Of a stretch of DNA of 64,000 nt, positions 48,642 through 57,757 are shown piece after piece. The notes under the pieces were generated by a model. The model saw only the letters and a list, made by a program, of their open reading frames with translations, was not told the DNA's origin and searched no databases. The position numbers and the translations under genes were made by a program. Origin of the DNA: Brevundimonas sp. (GTDB lineage Bacteria > Pseudomonadota > Alphaproteobacteria > Caulobacterales > Caulobacteraceae); the NCBI RefSeq assembly GCF_016463485.1, contig NZ_JAEMRD010000003.1:1-64000 (forward strand), written 5' to 3'. The first letter of the stretch is position 1, and each line of letters starts with the position of its first letter.

Positions 48642-49922
48642 ATGAGCACCGCCCAGATGACCCCTAACAAGGACCTTGCCGAAGGCTTCGCCCAGGTCGG
48701 TGCCCTGTTCGCCGGCGACGACCGGAACATCGAGGAAATCTATCGCGATCACCGCGCCAACATGCCGGTGATGCAGGGAGACATCTGCGCTGAACTCGGG
48801 GCTGCGTCGTTCGCAGGCGACACCGGCCGCCCGATCTACACCATCTTCAAGCACGCCGACGTCATGAAGGTGTTGCGCGACACCAAGACCTATACCAGCG
48901 GGATCCTGATGGAGACGGGACTGGGCCAGTTCCTGGACGGGCTGATGATCACCGGCCTGGACGGCGACGAGCACCGCCAGCTGCGCGGCATCCTGCAGCC
49001 ATCGTTCACACCGGCGGTGATGGAGGAGTGGCGCGAGACCTATATCCGGCCGCTGATCCAGAAGTCCTTCATCGAACCGCTGGTGTCCCAGGGCAAGGCG
49101 GAGCTGGTCTCGACCGTGGGCGTCATGTTCCCGATCCACGTGGTCTATGCGGTGCTGGGCTTCCCAGACGATGATCCGGCTGCGCTCGAGACCTTCGCCA
49201 CCAAGGCGCTGAAGGTGCTGGGCGGCATGGCCAATGATCCCGAGGCCAAGCGTGCGGCCTTCCAGGCGTTCCAGGAACTGTACGACCCGACCCTGGCCGC
49301 CGTTCAGGCGCGCCGTGCGTCCGGTGCCGAAGGCTCCGACCTGATCAGCCGCCTGATCCGCGCCGAGTTCGAGGGTCGCACCCTGAACGATCACCAGATC
49401 ACCAACTTCGTGCGCATGATGCTGCCGGCCGCATCGGAAACGACGTCGCGCACGTTTGCGATCATGATGACCCACCTGTTCGATCACCCCGAGGTGCTGG
49501 AACGTCTGCGTGCCGACCGGTCCCTGATGCGCAAGGTGCTGGACGAGAGCGTCCGCCACGATGCCGTCGCCACCTTCAAGGTGCGCGAGACCCAGACCGA
49601 GGTCACGCTTCAGGACGTCACCATTCCCAAGGGGGCGATCATCTCGGCCTGCGTCGGCTCGGCCAATCGGGACGAGACGGTGTTCGAGAACCCTGACGTC
49701 TTCGACATCGACCGCAAGCAGATGGCGGCGTTCGGTTTTGGCTTCGGCGCGCATATGTGCGTCGGGATGTGGCTGGCCAAGGTCGAGATAGAGGAGGCGG
49801 TGGGCCTGCTGCTCGACTTGCTTCCGAACCTGAGGCTCGACCCCGACTATCCCCGCCCGGTCGTGCGCGGGGTGTCGCTGCGCGGGCCCGACGCCGTGCA
49901 TGTGATTTGGGACGTTCCCTGA
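48642..49922 (+). CDS. Cytochrome P450
   Basis: MMLPAASETTSRTFAIMMTHLFDHPE I-helix; ETQTEVTLQDVTIPKGAIISACVGSANRDETVFENPDVFDIDR; FGFGFGAHMCVGMWLAKVE heme loop. Confidence 0.96.
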   Translation: MSTAQMTPNKDLAEGFAQVGALFAGDDRNIEEIYRDHRANMPVMQGDICAELGAASFAGDTGRPIYTIFKHADVMKVLRDTKTYTSGILMETGLGQFLDGLMITGLDGDEHRQLRGILQPSFTPAVMEEWRETYIRPLIQKSFIEPLVSQGKAELVSTVGVMFPIHVVYAVLGFPDDDPAALETFATKALKVLGGMANDPEAKRAAFQAFQELYDPTLAAVQARRASGAEGSDLISRLIRAEFEGRTLNDHQITNFVRMMLPAASETTSRTFAIMMTHLFDHPEVLERLRADRSLMRKVLDESVRHDAVATFKVRETQTEVTLQDVTIPKGAIISACVGSANRDETVFENPDVFDIDRKQMAAFGFGFGAHMCVGMWLAKVEIEEAVGLLLDLLPNLRLDPDYPRPVVRGVSLRGPDAVHVIWDVP

Positions 49923-49952
49923 ACCCATCGACACCGCCGAAATGACGATCAA

Positions 49953-49981
49953 GGCCCCCGCCATCCGGCGGGGGCCTTTTT
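49953..49981 (+). terminator. Rho-independent terminator after P450
   Basis: GGCCCCCGCC-atcc-GGCGGGGGCC-TTTTT. Confidence 0.92.
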
Positions 49982-50008
49982 GGTTGGGCCCACGCCTCCC
50001 CGCCCATG

Positions 50009-50041
50009 AAAAAGCCGCCGACCGGTTTCCCGATCGGCGGC
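50009..50041 (-). terminator. Rho-independent terminator after the minus-strand TonB receptor
   Basis: Minus strand: GCCGCCGATCGG-GAAA-CCGGTCGGCGGC-TTTTTC. Confidence 0.88.
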
Positions 50042-50065
50042 AAGGTTCAACAGGAGAAGTCGGGT

Positions 50066-52525
50066 CTAGAAACGCTTGGTCAGAGAGGCGCCGTAGGTCG
50101 TAGGCTCGCCGATGAAGGCAGTCGCGAAGCCGAGGCCGGCGGCATAGACGTCGGCGAACTGGCGGGTGTTGTATTCCTCGCCGGTCAGGTTCTTGCCGTA
50201 GATCGCGAACTCGACGTTCTGGGCGTCGAACTCGATGGCGAAGCGGGCGTTCAGCAGGCCATAGCCGGGCGTCCGGGTGATGTCGTTCGACGCGGCATAG
50301 ATGGCCTTGGTCGCGGCCGACTGGTTCACCGACGGCGTGACCGGGTTGTAGAACTGGCGGCCCAGATACGAGTAATCTACGTGAAGGGTCACCGCGCCGA
50401 AGGACGTCGGCAGGACCTGAGTGGCACCTAGATTGTACTGGATTTTGGGAAGCTGGGGCAGTTCCTCGTTGCTCCGGTCGACGGGACAAATCGACGCCGT
50501 GCCGGCCGGATTCAGAGTACAGCCGGTGAAGCCCACTCCGGGAACCGCCTGCCGCTCGATGAAGGATCCGCTCTCATATTCGCCGTTCATCAGGCTGACG
50601 TTCGAGGTCAGCTCCATGCCGGTCCAGGGCCGGTAGGCGCCTTCCAGCTCGATGCCGTAGACGCGGGCGTTGCCGGCATTGACGATGAACTGGGTGCTTG
50701 CGCCGGCCGGTGTCAGGGCGGCGGCGTTACGCTGAACATCCGACTGCCAGGAGTGGAAGACTGCGACGTTGGTGCGCAGACGGTTCTCGAGCCAGGTCGC
50801 CTTGAGGCCCGCTTCCAGGTCCTTGACTGTTTCCGGCTGGAAGGCCGGAAGGCCACCGGCGCGGGTGTTCCAGCCGCCGGACTTGGAGGCGCGACGCGTC
50901 TGGACGTAGGCGAAGACGTCCTCGTTGATCTGCCAGTCCACGCCCAGGGTCCAGGCGGGATAGTCGAACTTGACCTCCTGCGTCTGGGTGCAGACGCCGG
51001 CGACATCGGGCGTGGGCACGTTGCAGGTGCCGGGCAGGCCCCAGACGGTGAAGTTATGAAGTTCGGTGTCGCGGCTGTCCCAGGTCCAGCGCAGGCCGGC
51101 GGCGATGCGAACCGAATCCGTCAGCTGGTAGTAGCCTTGGCCGAAGACGCCGGCAGACTGGTTGTGGACGTCCGCCAGGTTCTGGCCAGCCAGTCCGGCG
51201 TTGGGACGAGAGACGGCGTTGTAGGGCAGGAAGCCGAAATTCTGCGACCGGCTGAACTCCTGGCCTTCTTCGTTGGAGAAGTAGACACCGGAAATATAGG
51301 TGAACTTCTCGCCGACCGAACCGCTGATCTGGAGCTCCTGCGACCACTGGTCGGAGCTGTAGCCGGCCCAGGTCGTCAGAATCGGAACGGGCGTACCGTC
51401 CGTGTCAATGATCCCGTCGGTGTCGCTGAAGCGGTAGGCCGTGATGGACTTGAGGGTCGCATTGCCCAGATCGAGCGACGCGTTCAGGCTGAACCCATAG
51501 GCCTCAAGCTGGTTTCCGAGCGGTCGGCTGTAGAGGGCACGCACCTCGGCCGGCAGGGTCGCGAAGGTCGGCGTGTTCGGGACCAAATAGCCGGTGGCAT
51601 AGCTGCTGTAGAAGCCGTTCCGGTTATGAAGCGAGTTGTTCAGCGTCGTGGCCAGGCCGAACGCTCCGAACGATCCGGCCGGGCCGAAGAGTTCGGGGGC
51701 ATAGGCGTGCAAGGCCGTGAACTGGCCGTTGTCCTCGATCTTGTTGTAGTCGCCGGAGAGGACCAGCTCCAGCCGATCGTCCTCATACTTGAGCTTGGCG
51801 CGGACGAAGTCGCTGTCCTGGTCCCAGACGTCCCGTCCCAGGGGGATGCTGCGGCCATAGCCACTGCGGCCCTTGGTGCTGGCGACAACGCGGGCGGACA
51901 GCCGGTCGGTCAGGGGGCCGTTCGCGACGAAGCTGGCGCCGACCTGGTCGAAGCTGCCGGCCTCGACCTTGATCAGGCCGCTGTAGTCCTGGTTAGGGTC
52001 GGCGCTCAGGATGTTGACGGCGCCGCCGATGGTGTTGCGCCCGAACAAGGTCCCTTGCGGTCCGCGCAGAACCTCGACGCGTTGCAGGTCGAACAGGTCG
52101 GTCAGGCCCTGGGACGGGCGGGCGATGTAGACGCCGTCCACATAGATGGCCACGGCCGGATCGTTCGACACCAGCGCCTGCAGGTTGCCCTGGCCGCGCA
52201 TGGCGACGAAGGCGAAGCCCGACGAGGACGGCGCGCCCGTGGCAATCGAAAGGCTGGGGGTCGTGCGTTGCAGGTCGGTGACGTCGGACACCTGAGCCCG
52301 CTCCAGCGCCTGGGCGTTGATGGCTGTGACAGCCACGGGGGTCGATTGCAGGTTTTCTTCGGTCCGACGCGCGGTGACGACGATCTCGTCCAGCTGGTCC
52401 GACTGAGGCTGCGATGAAGCGCTCTGGGCGAAGGCCGGAGCGGTCAAGGCCGTACAGGCCAGAAGCCCCAGCACGCCACCTCGGCGAACCATTCTGGACA
52501 CACGTCGGCTGTTTGAGACTCTCAT
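50066..52525 (-). CDS. TonB-dependent receptor
   Basis: MRVSNSRRVSRMVRRGGVLGLLACTALTAPAFAQ; DEIVVTARRTEENLQSTPVAVTAIN; VEVLRGPQGTLFGRNTIGGAVNI. Confidence 0.96.
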   Translation of the reverse strand: MRVSNSRRVSRMVRRGGVLGLLACTALTAPAFAQSASSQPQSDQLDEIVVTARRTEENLQSTPVAVTAINAQALERAQVSDVTDLQRTTPSLSIATGAPSSSGFAFVAMRGQGNLQALVSNDPAVAIYVDGVYIARPSQGLTDLFDLQRVEVLRGPQGTLFGRNTIGGAVNILSADPNQDYSGLIKVEAGSFDQVGASFVANGPLTDRLSARVVASTKGRSGYGRSIPLGRDVWDQDSDFVRAKLKYEDDRLELVLSGDYNKIEDNGQFTALHAYAPELFGPAGSFGAFGLATTLNNSLHNRNGFYSSYATGYLVPNTPTFATLPAEVRALYSRPLGNQLEAYGFSLNASLDLGNATLKSITAYRFSDTDGIIDTDGTPVPILTTWAGYSSDQWSQELQISGSVGEKFTYISGVYFSNEEGQEFSRSQNFGFLPYNAVSRPNAGLAGQNLADVHNQSAGVFGQGYYQLTDSVRIAAGLRWTWDSRDTELHNFTVWGLPGTCNVPTPDVAGVCTQTQEVKFDYPAWTLGVDWQINEDVFAYVQTRRASKSGGWNTRAGGLPAFQPETVKDLEAGLKATWLENRLRTNVAVFHSWQSDVQRNAAALTPAGASTQFIVNAGNARVYGIELEGAYRPWTGMELTSNVSLMNGEYESGSFIERQAVPGVGFTGCTLNPAGTASICPVDRSNEELPQLPKIQYNLGATQVLPTSFGAVTLHVDYSYLGRQFYNPVTPSVNQSAATKAIYAASNDITRTPGYGLLNARFAIEFDAQNVEFAIYGKNLTGEEYNTRQFADVYAAGLGFATAFIGEPTTYGASLTKRF

Positions 52526-52599
52526 CGTAACCTCCCCGGTGGGGTCTATCGCCCCGCGCTTCACAGCTGCCGAAAGGCGCTGCGTTGAGGATAAACTAA

Positions 52600-52617
52600 A
52601 CAGAATTGGAAATCTGT
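52600..52617. promoter_or_regulatory. Inverted repeat, candidate operator
   Basis: ACAGA-ATTGGAAA-TCTGT in the 52525/52750 divergent region. Confidence 0.45.
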
Positions 52618-52749
52618 CGCAAGAATAAAAATCTAGGGTAAGAATGATTACGCTTTATGCTCGGGCGCGTGACATGAACCGCACGCTTGCGAACCGGGTC
52701 GCCGACCGACCGTCAGCGCGAAGTCAGCCCAGCCCTCGGAGATGATCCC

Positions 52750-53514
52750 ATGAGCGACACCACCGCCCTGTCGGGCAAGCGAATCATCGTCACCGGTGCA
52801 GCCCGTGGTATCGGTGCCAGCGCCGCCCGAGCCTTGGCTTTTGCAGGTGCCCAGGTGTCCGGGCTCGACGTCGTGAAGGCTCCGACCGCAACGACGCATG
52901 ACGGGCGTCTGACCCATGATCTGTGCGACGTCTCGTCCCGCAGCTCGGTCAACGAGGCCTTCGACAGGGCGGTCCAGGCAATGGGCGGGCTGGACGTGCT
53001 GATCCACGTCGCCGGGGTTCAACGCTATACGCCTGCCGAGGCCATCACCGACGACGAGTGGGATCTGGTGGTCGGCGTCAATGCGCGCGGCACGATGATC
53101 ACCAATCAGGCGGCGTTCGCCCACCTGAAGGACCGGGGCGGGCGGATCGTCAACTTCGCCTCGGCCGCCGGGGCGCTCGGCCTGCGCGGCTGCGCCCACT
53201 ATGCCGCGTCGAAGGGTGCCGTCCTGGCCTGGACGCGCACCATCGCCCAGGAGTGGGGACCTTACGGGATTTCCGCCAATGCCGTCGCGCCCGGAATGTG
53301 GACGCCCATGTACGACACCACGCGCGCGGGCATGACGCCCGAACAACTCGCGGCTCACGATCGCGGCATGGCAACCATAATTCCCCTCGGCGGCAAGCTC
53401 GGAGACCCCGATACGGACATGGCACCGGTACTGGTCTTCCTGGCCAGCGACGCCTCGCGCTTCATCACCGGCCAGACCCTGGCGGTCGACGGCGGGCTCA
53501 TGATGGTCCGCTAA
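52750..53514 (+). CDS. SDR family oxidoreductase
   Basis: RIIVTGAARGIGASAARALAFAGA; IHVAGV; YAASKGAVLAWTRTIAQEWG. Confidence 0.93.
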   Translation: MSDTTALSGKRIIVTGAARGIGASAARALAFAGAQVSGLDVVKAPTATTHDGRLTHDLCDVSSRSSVNEAFDRAVQAMGGLDVLIHVAGVQRYTPAEAITDDEWDLVVGVNARGTMITNQAAFAHLKDRGGRIVNFASAAGALGLRGCAHYAASKGAVLAWTRTIAQEWGPYGISANAVAPGMWTPMYDTTRAGMTPEQLAAHDRGMATIIPLGGKLGDPDTDMAPVLVFLASDASRFITGQTLAVDGGLMMVR

Positions 53515-54410
53515 ACCAGGCGGACGTCGAGGTCGGAACGCACTCGGGGCGCATCGATGATCGGATTGGTCAGCACGCCGACCCCCTCGATCTCCACCCG
53601 CACCACGTCGCCGGGCATGAGCCACTGGGGGTTCGGCGAGCCGGCAGCGACGCCCGAGGGCGTGCCCGTCGCGATCAGATCACCGGGATACAGGGTGAAG
53701 ATCGTCGACATCAGATGCACCAGGTGGGCGACATCCCAGTGCATCTCGGCGATGTCGGCGCTCTGACGCAGATCGCCGTTGACGTGGGTTGTCAGACGCA
53801 AGCCCTTACATCCGGGCGGCAGCTCGTCCGCCGTCACGATCTCGGGTCCGAACCCGCCGGTGTTGAGGAAATTTTTGCCCGCCGTGACCGCCGACGGAAT
53901 GTAGTTGTAGGCCCGCACGCTGCCGTCGTTGTGGCATGCGTAGCCGGCGACATGCGACAGGGCCTCGTCACGGGAAATCATCCGCCCTCCCCTGCCGATC
54001 ACGATCATCAGCTCACCCTCGTAGTCGAGCGTGTCGGAGGCTTCCGGTCGCCAGATCGGCTGGTTGTGGGCCACCATCGAGTCACGCGTCCGCAGGAACA
54101 TTCCAGGGAATTTCTGCGTGTCGGCCTTCATCTCCTCGACGTGCTTCATGTAGTTCTTGCCCAGGCCGATGATCTTGTCCGGCCGGGCGATCGGCGTCAG
54201 GTGGCGCAGGCTCTCCAGCGGATGGCGCGCATCCGCGCCTGAGTCCGAGGCGGCCCTCTCCGCGGTGCGCAAGGCGTCAGGACCGGTCGCCAGCAGGGAG
54301 CGGATGTCGCGCGGAAGATCGGGCGCCGCGACACTCAGATCGACAACCTCGTCGCCGAGACGGACCCCCGTGGTCGCCACACCATTCAGCTCGAATGACA
54401 ACAGTCGCAT
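53511..54410 (-). CDS. Fumarylacetoacetate hydrolase family protein
   Basis: KIIGLGKNYMKHVEEM; DTLDYEGELMIVIGRGGRMI; DLIATGTPSGVAAGSPNPQWLMPGDVVRVEIEGVGVLTN. Confidence 0.94.
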   Translation of the reverse strand: MRLLSFELNGVATTGVRLGDEVVDLSVAAPDLPRDIRSLLATGPDALRTAERAASDSGADARHPLESLRHLTPIARPDKIIGLGKNYMKHVEEMKADTQKFPGMFLRTRDSMVAHNQPIWRPEASDTLDYEGELMIVIGRGGRMISRDEALSHVAGYACHNDGSVRAYNYIPSAVTAGKNFLNTGGFGPEIVTADELPPGCKGLRLTTHVNGDLRQSADIAEMHWDVAHLVHLMSTIFTLYPGDLIATGTPSGVAAGSPNPQWLMPGDVVRVEIEGVGVLTNPIIDAPRVRSDLDVRLV

Positions 54411-54438
54411 CGACGTCTCCCTTTTCGTTTGATCGGCC

Positions 54439-55206
54439 TCAGCGGACCATCAACATTCCGCCGTCGATGGGAATGATCTGGCCGCTGATGAAGCGTGCGC
54501 CCGGCGATGCAAGAAAGGCCATGGCCGGCACGAAGTCCCGCTCCACGTCACCCAGTCGTCCGCCCAACGGAATCGTCCTGGCCTTCGTCGCATCGTGGTC
54601 GGCGAGGTCTTCGACGGTCATGTCGGCGCGGGTCCGGTCGTACATCGGGGTCCAGATCGCGGGCGCGATACAATTGGCGGAAATGCCGTAGCGCCCCCAT
54701 TCGGCGGCGATGGTGCGGGTCCAGGCGACCACCGCGCCCTTGGCCGCCGCATAGGCCGCCTTGGTCGGATGCCCCCTGACTCCGGCCGCAGAGGCGAAAT
54801 TAAGGATCGCCCCTCCGTGGTCCTTCAGATGCGGGAAGGCGGCGCGATTGACCAGAAATGTGCCGGTCGCATTCACCGCCATGACCCGGTTCCAGACGTC
54901 CAGGGTGGTGGTCGCCGCAGCCCCGCCGGTCGCGACGCCCGCCGCGTGGATCAGGACATCGAGGCCGCCCAGCGTGTCGGCCGCCCGGTCGATCGCACCC
55001 TGAATCGAGGCTTCGTCAGCGACGTCGGCGGCCTCGAACCCGACGGCACCAGCCTCCCTGGCTATCGCCTCGCCCGCCTCGGCCGACAGATCGATCGAAA
55101 CGACACTCGCGCCCAGACCGGGAAAGGCCTGCACAAGCGCCTGGCCCATGCCGCTGGCTCCACCCGTGACGATGATGCGGCGACCGGCCACTGACACGAT
55201 CGACAT
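54439..55206 (-). CDS. SDR family oxidoreductase (paralogue of 52750..53514)
   Basis: RIIVTGGASGMGQALVQAF; IHAAGV; YAAAKGAVVAWTRTIAAEWG. Confidence 0.93.
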   Translation of the reverse strand: MSIVSVAGRRIIVTGGASGMGQALVQAFPGLGASVVSIDLSAEAGEAIAREAGAVGFEAADVADEASIQGAIDRAADTLGGLDVLIHAAGVATGGAAATTTLDVWNRVMAVNATGTFLVNRAAFPHLKDHGGAILNFASAAGVRGHPTKAAYAAAKGAVVAWTRTIAAEWGRYGISANCIAPAIWTPMYDRTRADMTVEDLADHDATKARTIPLGGRLGDVERDFVPAMAFLASPGARFISGQIIPIDGGMLMVR

Positions 55207-55230
55207 CGCAGGCCCTCCTTCTTCGGACGG

Positions 55231-55265
55231 AAAAAGACGGCGCGGTCCGGGAGGAACCGCGCCGT
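55231..55265 (-). terminator. Rho-independent terminator after the minus-strand TonB receptor
   Basis: Minus strand: ACGGCGCGGT-tcctcccgg-ACCGCGCCGT-CTTTTT. Confidence 0.85.
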
Positions 55266-55302
55266 TGTCACGACCCGAACGCGCGGGTCAGGCTGGAAAA
55301 CC

Positions 55303-57570
55303 TCAGAAGGCGTAGTGAAGGCTGACGCCATACGTCCGGGGGCTGCCCACCACGATGGAGTTGAAGTTGGCCGCCGCGAACGAGCCGGACCTCGCCGCGA
55401 AGTATTCGTCGGTCAGGTTCTTGCCGTAGGCGGCCAGGGTGATCGGTGCGTTGGCGAAGGTAAACGACAGCTGGGCGTTCAGCAGGCCGTATCCCTCCTG
55501 GCTGATCGAGCGGCGCTGGAAATCCGTCAGGGGGACCGGCCCGGTGCCCGTGATCGACACCGTGTTCAGGAAGAAGACCTCCGAGCGGGAGTTGTAGTCC
55601 GCGTGCAGGTCCAGACGCCCCGCTTCCAGCTCGATCGGATAGTCGGCGCTGAACGAATAGGTGGTCTTGGCCACCGTCGGGATTTCCGATCCCTTGTAAG
55701 GCCCCTCGGTGAATTCCGGATGGATCAGGCCCAGGGATGCGTTCAGACGCAGGTCGCCCAGAAGGGCCGTCGCCTCGAACTCGCCGCCATAGATTTCCGC
55801 CGTCCCCGAGTTGAGCACGGCGATGATCACGGGGCTGGCCGACAGGATGGCGTTCTGCTGGATGTCCTCGAAGGTCGAGAAATAGCCGCTCAGCCCCATC
55901 CGCAGACGGTTGTCGAAGAAGGTCAGCTTGGCACCGGCCTCGTAGCTGGCGACGCTCTCCTCGTCGAACGGGCGATAGAAGGCGGCGGTGGTGCCGCTGG
56001 CCTGCTGGAACCCGCCAGAGCGGAAACCCTTCGAGAATTTCGCGAACAACAGGCCGTCGCCGGGCAGGCGGTAGTCTAGCCCCACCGTGAAGGGCACGGT
56101 GTTGAACTCGATGTCGGCGGGTGTGTATAGGCAGCTGCCGGGCGCTTCGTTCAGGCCGATCGCAGTGAACGGGCAGGCGGCCGGGGTGACCGCGGTCGCC
56201 GGCGGCTCGGCGACCAGCGCGGCTCCGGCGACGGCGAAGCGTGCCGGCGTGTAGGTCATGCCCCGCGTGTCCTTCACGGCGCGAACGCCGCCGGTGAGGC
56301 GCAGGCGCGGCAGGATTTCGTAGCTGAGCTGAGCGAACACGCTCATCGATTCGTTGTCGGGGCGGATCGTATTGTCCTGGATCGCGGTCGGCACCCGGGT
56401 GATCGGCGAGTTGCGGATCTGCTCGCGGAAATAATAGGCGCCGGTGGTCCAGTTCAAACGGTCGGCGAAGGCCGTGCCCGTCAGTTGAAGCTCCTGCGAC
56501 ACCTGATGGCCGTCGAGCTCAAAGATCCGGACGTCGGCGGTCGGGATCGGCGTGCCGTCGAGGTCGGAAGCCCCCTCGAAATTCACATTGCGATAGGCCG
56601 AGATCGACTTCAGCGTCGCCGAGCCGAGCTGCGCCGTGATCGTGCCGGTGAAGTCGTAGACCTCGGAATCATTGACGGGGTTGTAGCCCGCCTGGCTGAC
56701 CCGCGACTCGGACGCGGCGACATAGGGCGCATACATCGCCGCCGACAGCCCGGCCTGATACGAGTTCAGCACCCACAACGGCTGATGGTTCGAGCCGGAG
56801 TAGTGGTCGAAGCTCAGGTCGACCCTCAGGTCGGGCGAGATGTCGGCGCGAACGCTGGCGCGCAGGAAGTCGTCGTTCTGGTCCGCGACGTCGCTGCGCA
56901 GCGTCGGGTTATAGCCATACCCTTCGTGCTCGACGTGGCTGTAGACGAGGCGCGCCGCCAGCTTGTCGTCCACGAGTGGCAGGTTGACGATGCCCGTCGC
57001 GGTGATCGCATTGTAGTTGCCGTAGCCCAGCTTCAGCGAGCCTCCGAAATCATAGGACGGCTTGTTGGTCGTGATGTTCAGCGCGCCACCAATGGTGTTG
57101 CGGCCGAACAGGGTGCCCTGCGGCCCACGCAGAACCTCGGCCGAGGCGACATCGACCATGGCGAAATTGCTGCCCTCGGGCCGGGCGTAGTAGAGGCCAT
57201 CGACATAGGTGCCCACTGCCTGATCGACGTTGGGCAGAACGCCGCCGGGCGCGACGCCGCGGATGGCCAGGATCAGATCGTTGTTGCCATAGGGCGTGGC
57301 GGTGAAGGTGATCGACGGCGCATTCTCGGTCAGGGCCCGAACGTCCGTGATCTGACGACGGTCAAGCTCGCGCGCGCTGAAGGCGGTGACGGCGACCGGA
57401 ACATCCTGAAGACGTTCCTCGCGCCGCTGGGCGGTGACAATGACTTCTTCGAGTCCCGTCGCCACTTCGGGCTCGGGCTGCACCGGCACGCTCTGGGCCA
57501 TCGCGAGCGACGGTAACCAGAACAGCGATGCGCCGGCGAACAGCGCAGCCTTCCTCATGGTGCGTGACAT
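55303..57570 (-). CDS. TonB-dependent receptor
   Basis: MSRTMRKAALFAGASLFWLPSLAMAQ; EEVIVTAQRREERLQDVPVAVTAFS; AEVLRGPQGTLFGRNTIGGALNI; ends YGVSLHYAF. Confidence 0.96.
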   Translation of the reverse strand: MSRTMRKAALFAGASLFWLPSLAMAQSVPVQPEPEVATGLEEVIVTAQRREERLQDVPVAVTAFSARELDRRQITDVRALTENAPSITFTATPYGNNDLILAIRGVAPGGVLPNVDQAVGTYVDGLYYARPEGSNFAMVDVASAEVLRGPQGTLFGRNTIGGALNITTNKPSYDFGGSLKLGYGNYNAITATGIVNLPLVDDKLAARLVYSHVEHEGYGYNPTLRSDVADQNDDFLRASVRADISPDLRVDLSFDHYSGSNHQPLWVLNSYQAGLSAAMYAPYVAASESRVSQAGYNPVNDSEVYDFTGTITAQLGSATLKSISAYRNVNFEGASDLDGTPIPTADVRIFELDGHQVSQELQLTGTAFADRLNWTTGAYYFREQIRNSPITRVPTAIQDNTIRPDNESMSVFAQLSYEILPRLRLTGGVRAVKDTRGMTYTPARFAVAGAALVAEPPATAVTPAACPFTAIGLNEAPGSCLYTPADIEFNTVPFTVGLDYRLPGDGLLFAKFSKGFRSGGFQQASGTTAAFYRPFDEESVASYEAGAKLTFFDNRLRMGLSGYFSTFEDIQQNAILSASPVIIAVLNSGTAEIYGGEFEATALLGDLRLNASLGLIHPEFTEGPYKGSEIPTVAKTTYSFSADYPIELEAGRLDLHADYNSRSEVFFLNTVSITGTGPVPLTDFQRRSISQEGYGLLNAQLSFTFANAPITLAAYGKNLTDEYFAARSGSFAAANFNSIVVGSPRTYGVSLHYAF

Positions 57571-57691
57571 CGTGCTTCCTTCCCTGTGCGCCTTGGTTGG
57601 CGGTCGCAACCTGAGCGACCCCTGACGGTCCGCGCGGTCTCTTGTCGTTAGGGAAAGGACACTACAGCGAAAACTAAGTCAACTGCTTTAA

Positions 57692-57712
57692 TCTGATATC
57701 CGAATGTCATTC
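57692..57712. promoter_or_regulatory. Two abutting operator-like palindromes upstream of a TonB receptor
   Basis: TCTGATATCCGA (57692-57703) overlapping CGAATGTCATTC (57701-57712); minus-strand TTGACTTA at 57682-57675. Confidence 0.5.
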
Positions 57713-57757
57713 TTGATTTGGTATGCGAACGACGCACCCAACGCACGAACCGCGCGG

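Noticed and set aside
48030-50489. 819 aa minus-strand ORF
   Set aside because: Antisense to a clear LEH-like gene and P450, and spans two terminators; high-GC shadow frame with low-complexity composition
50753-52417. 554 aa plus-strand ORF
   Set aside because: Antisense shadow of the 50066 TonB receptor
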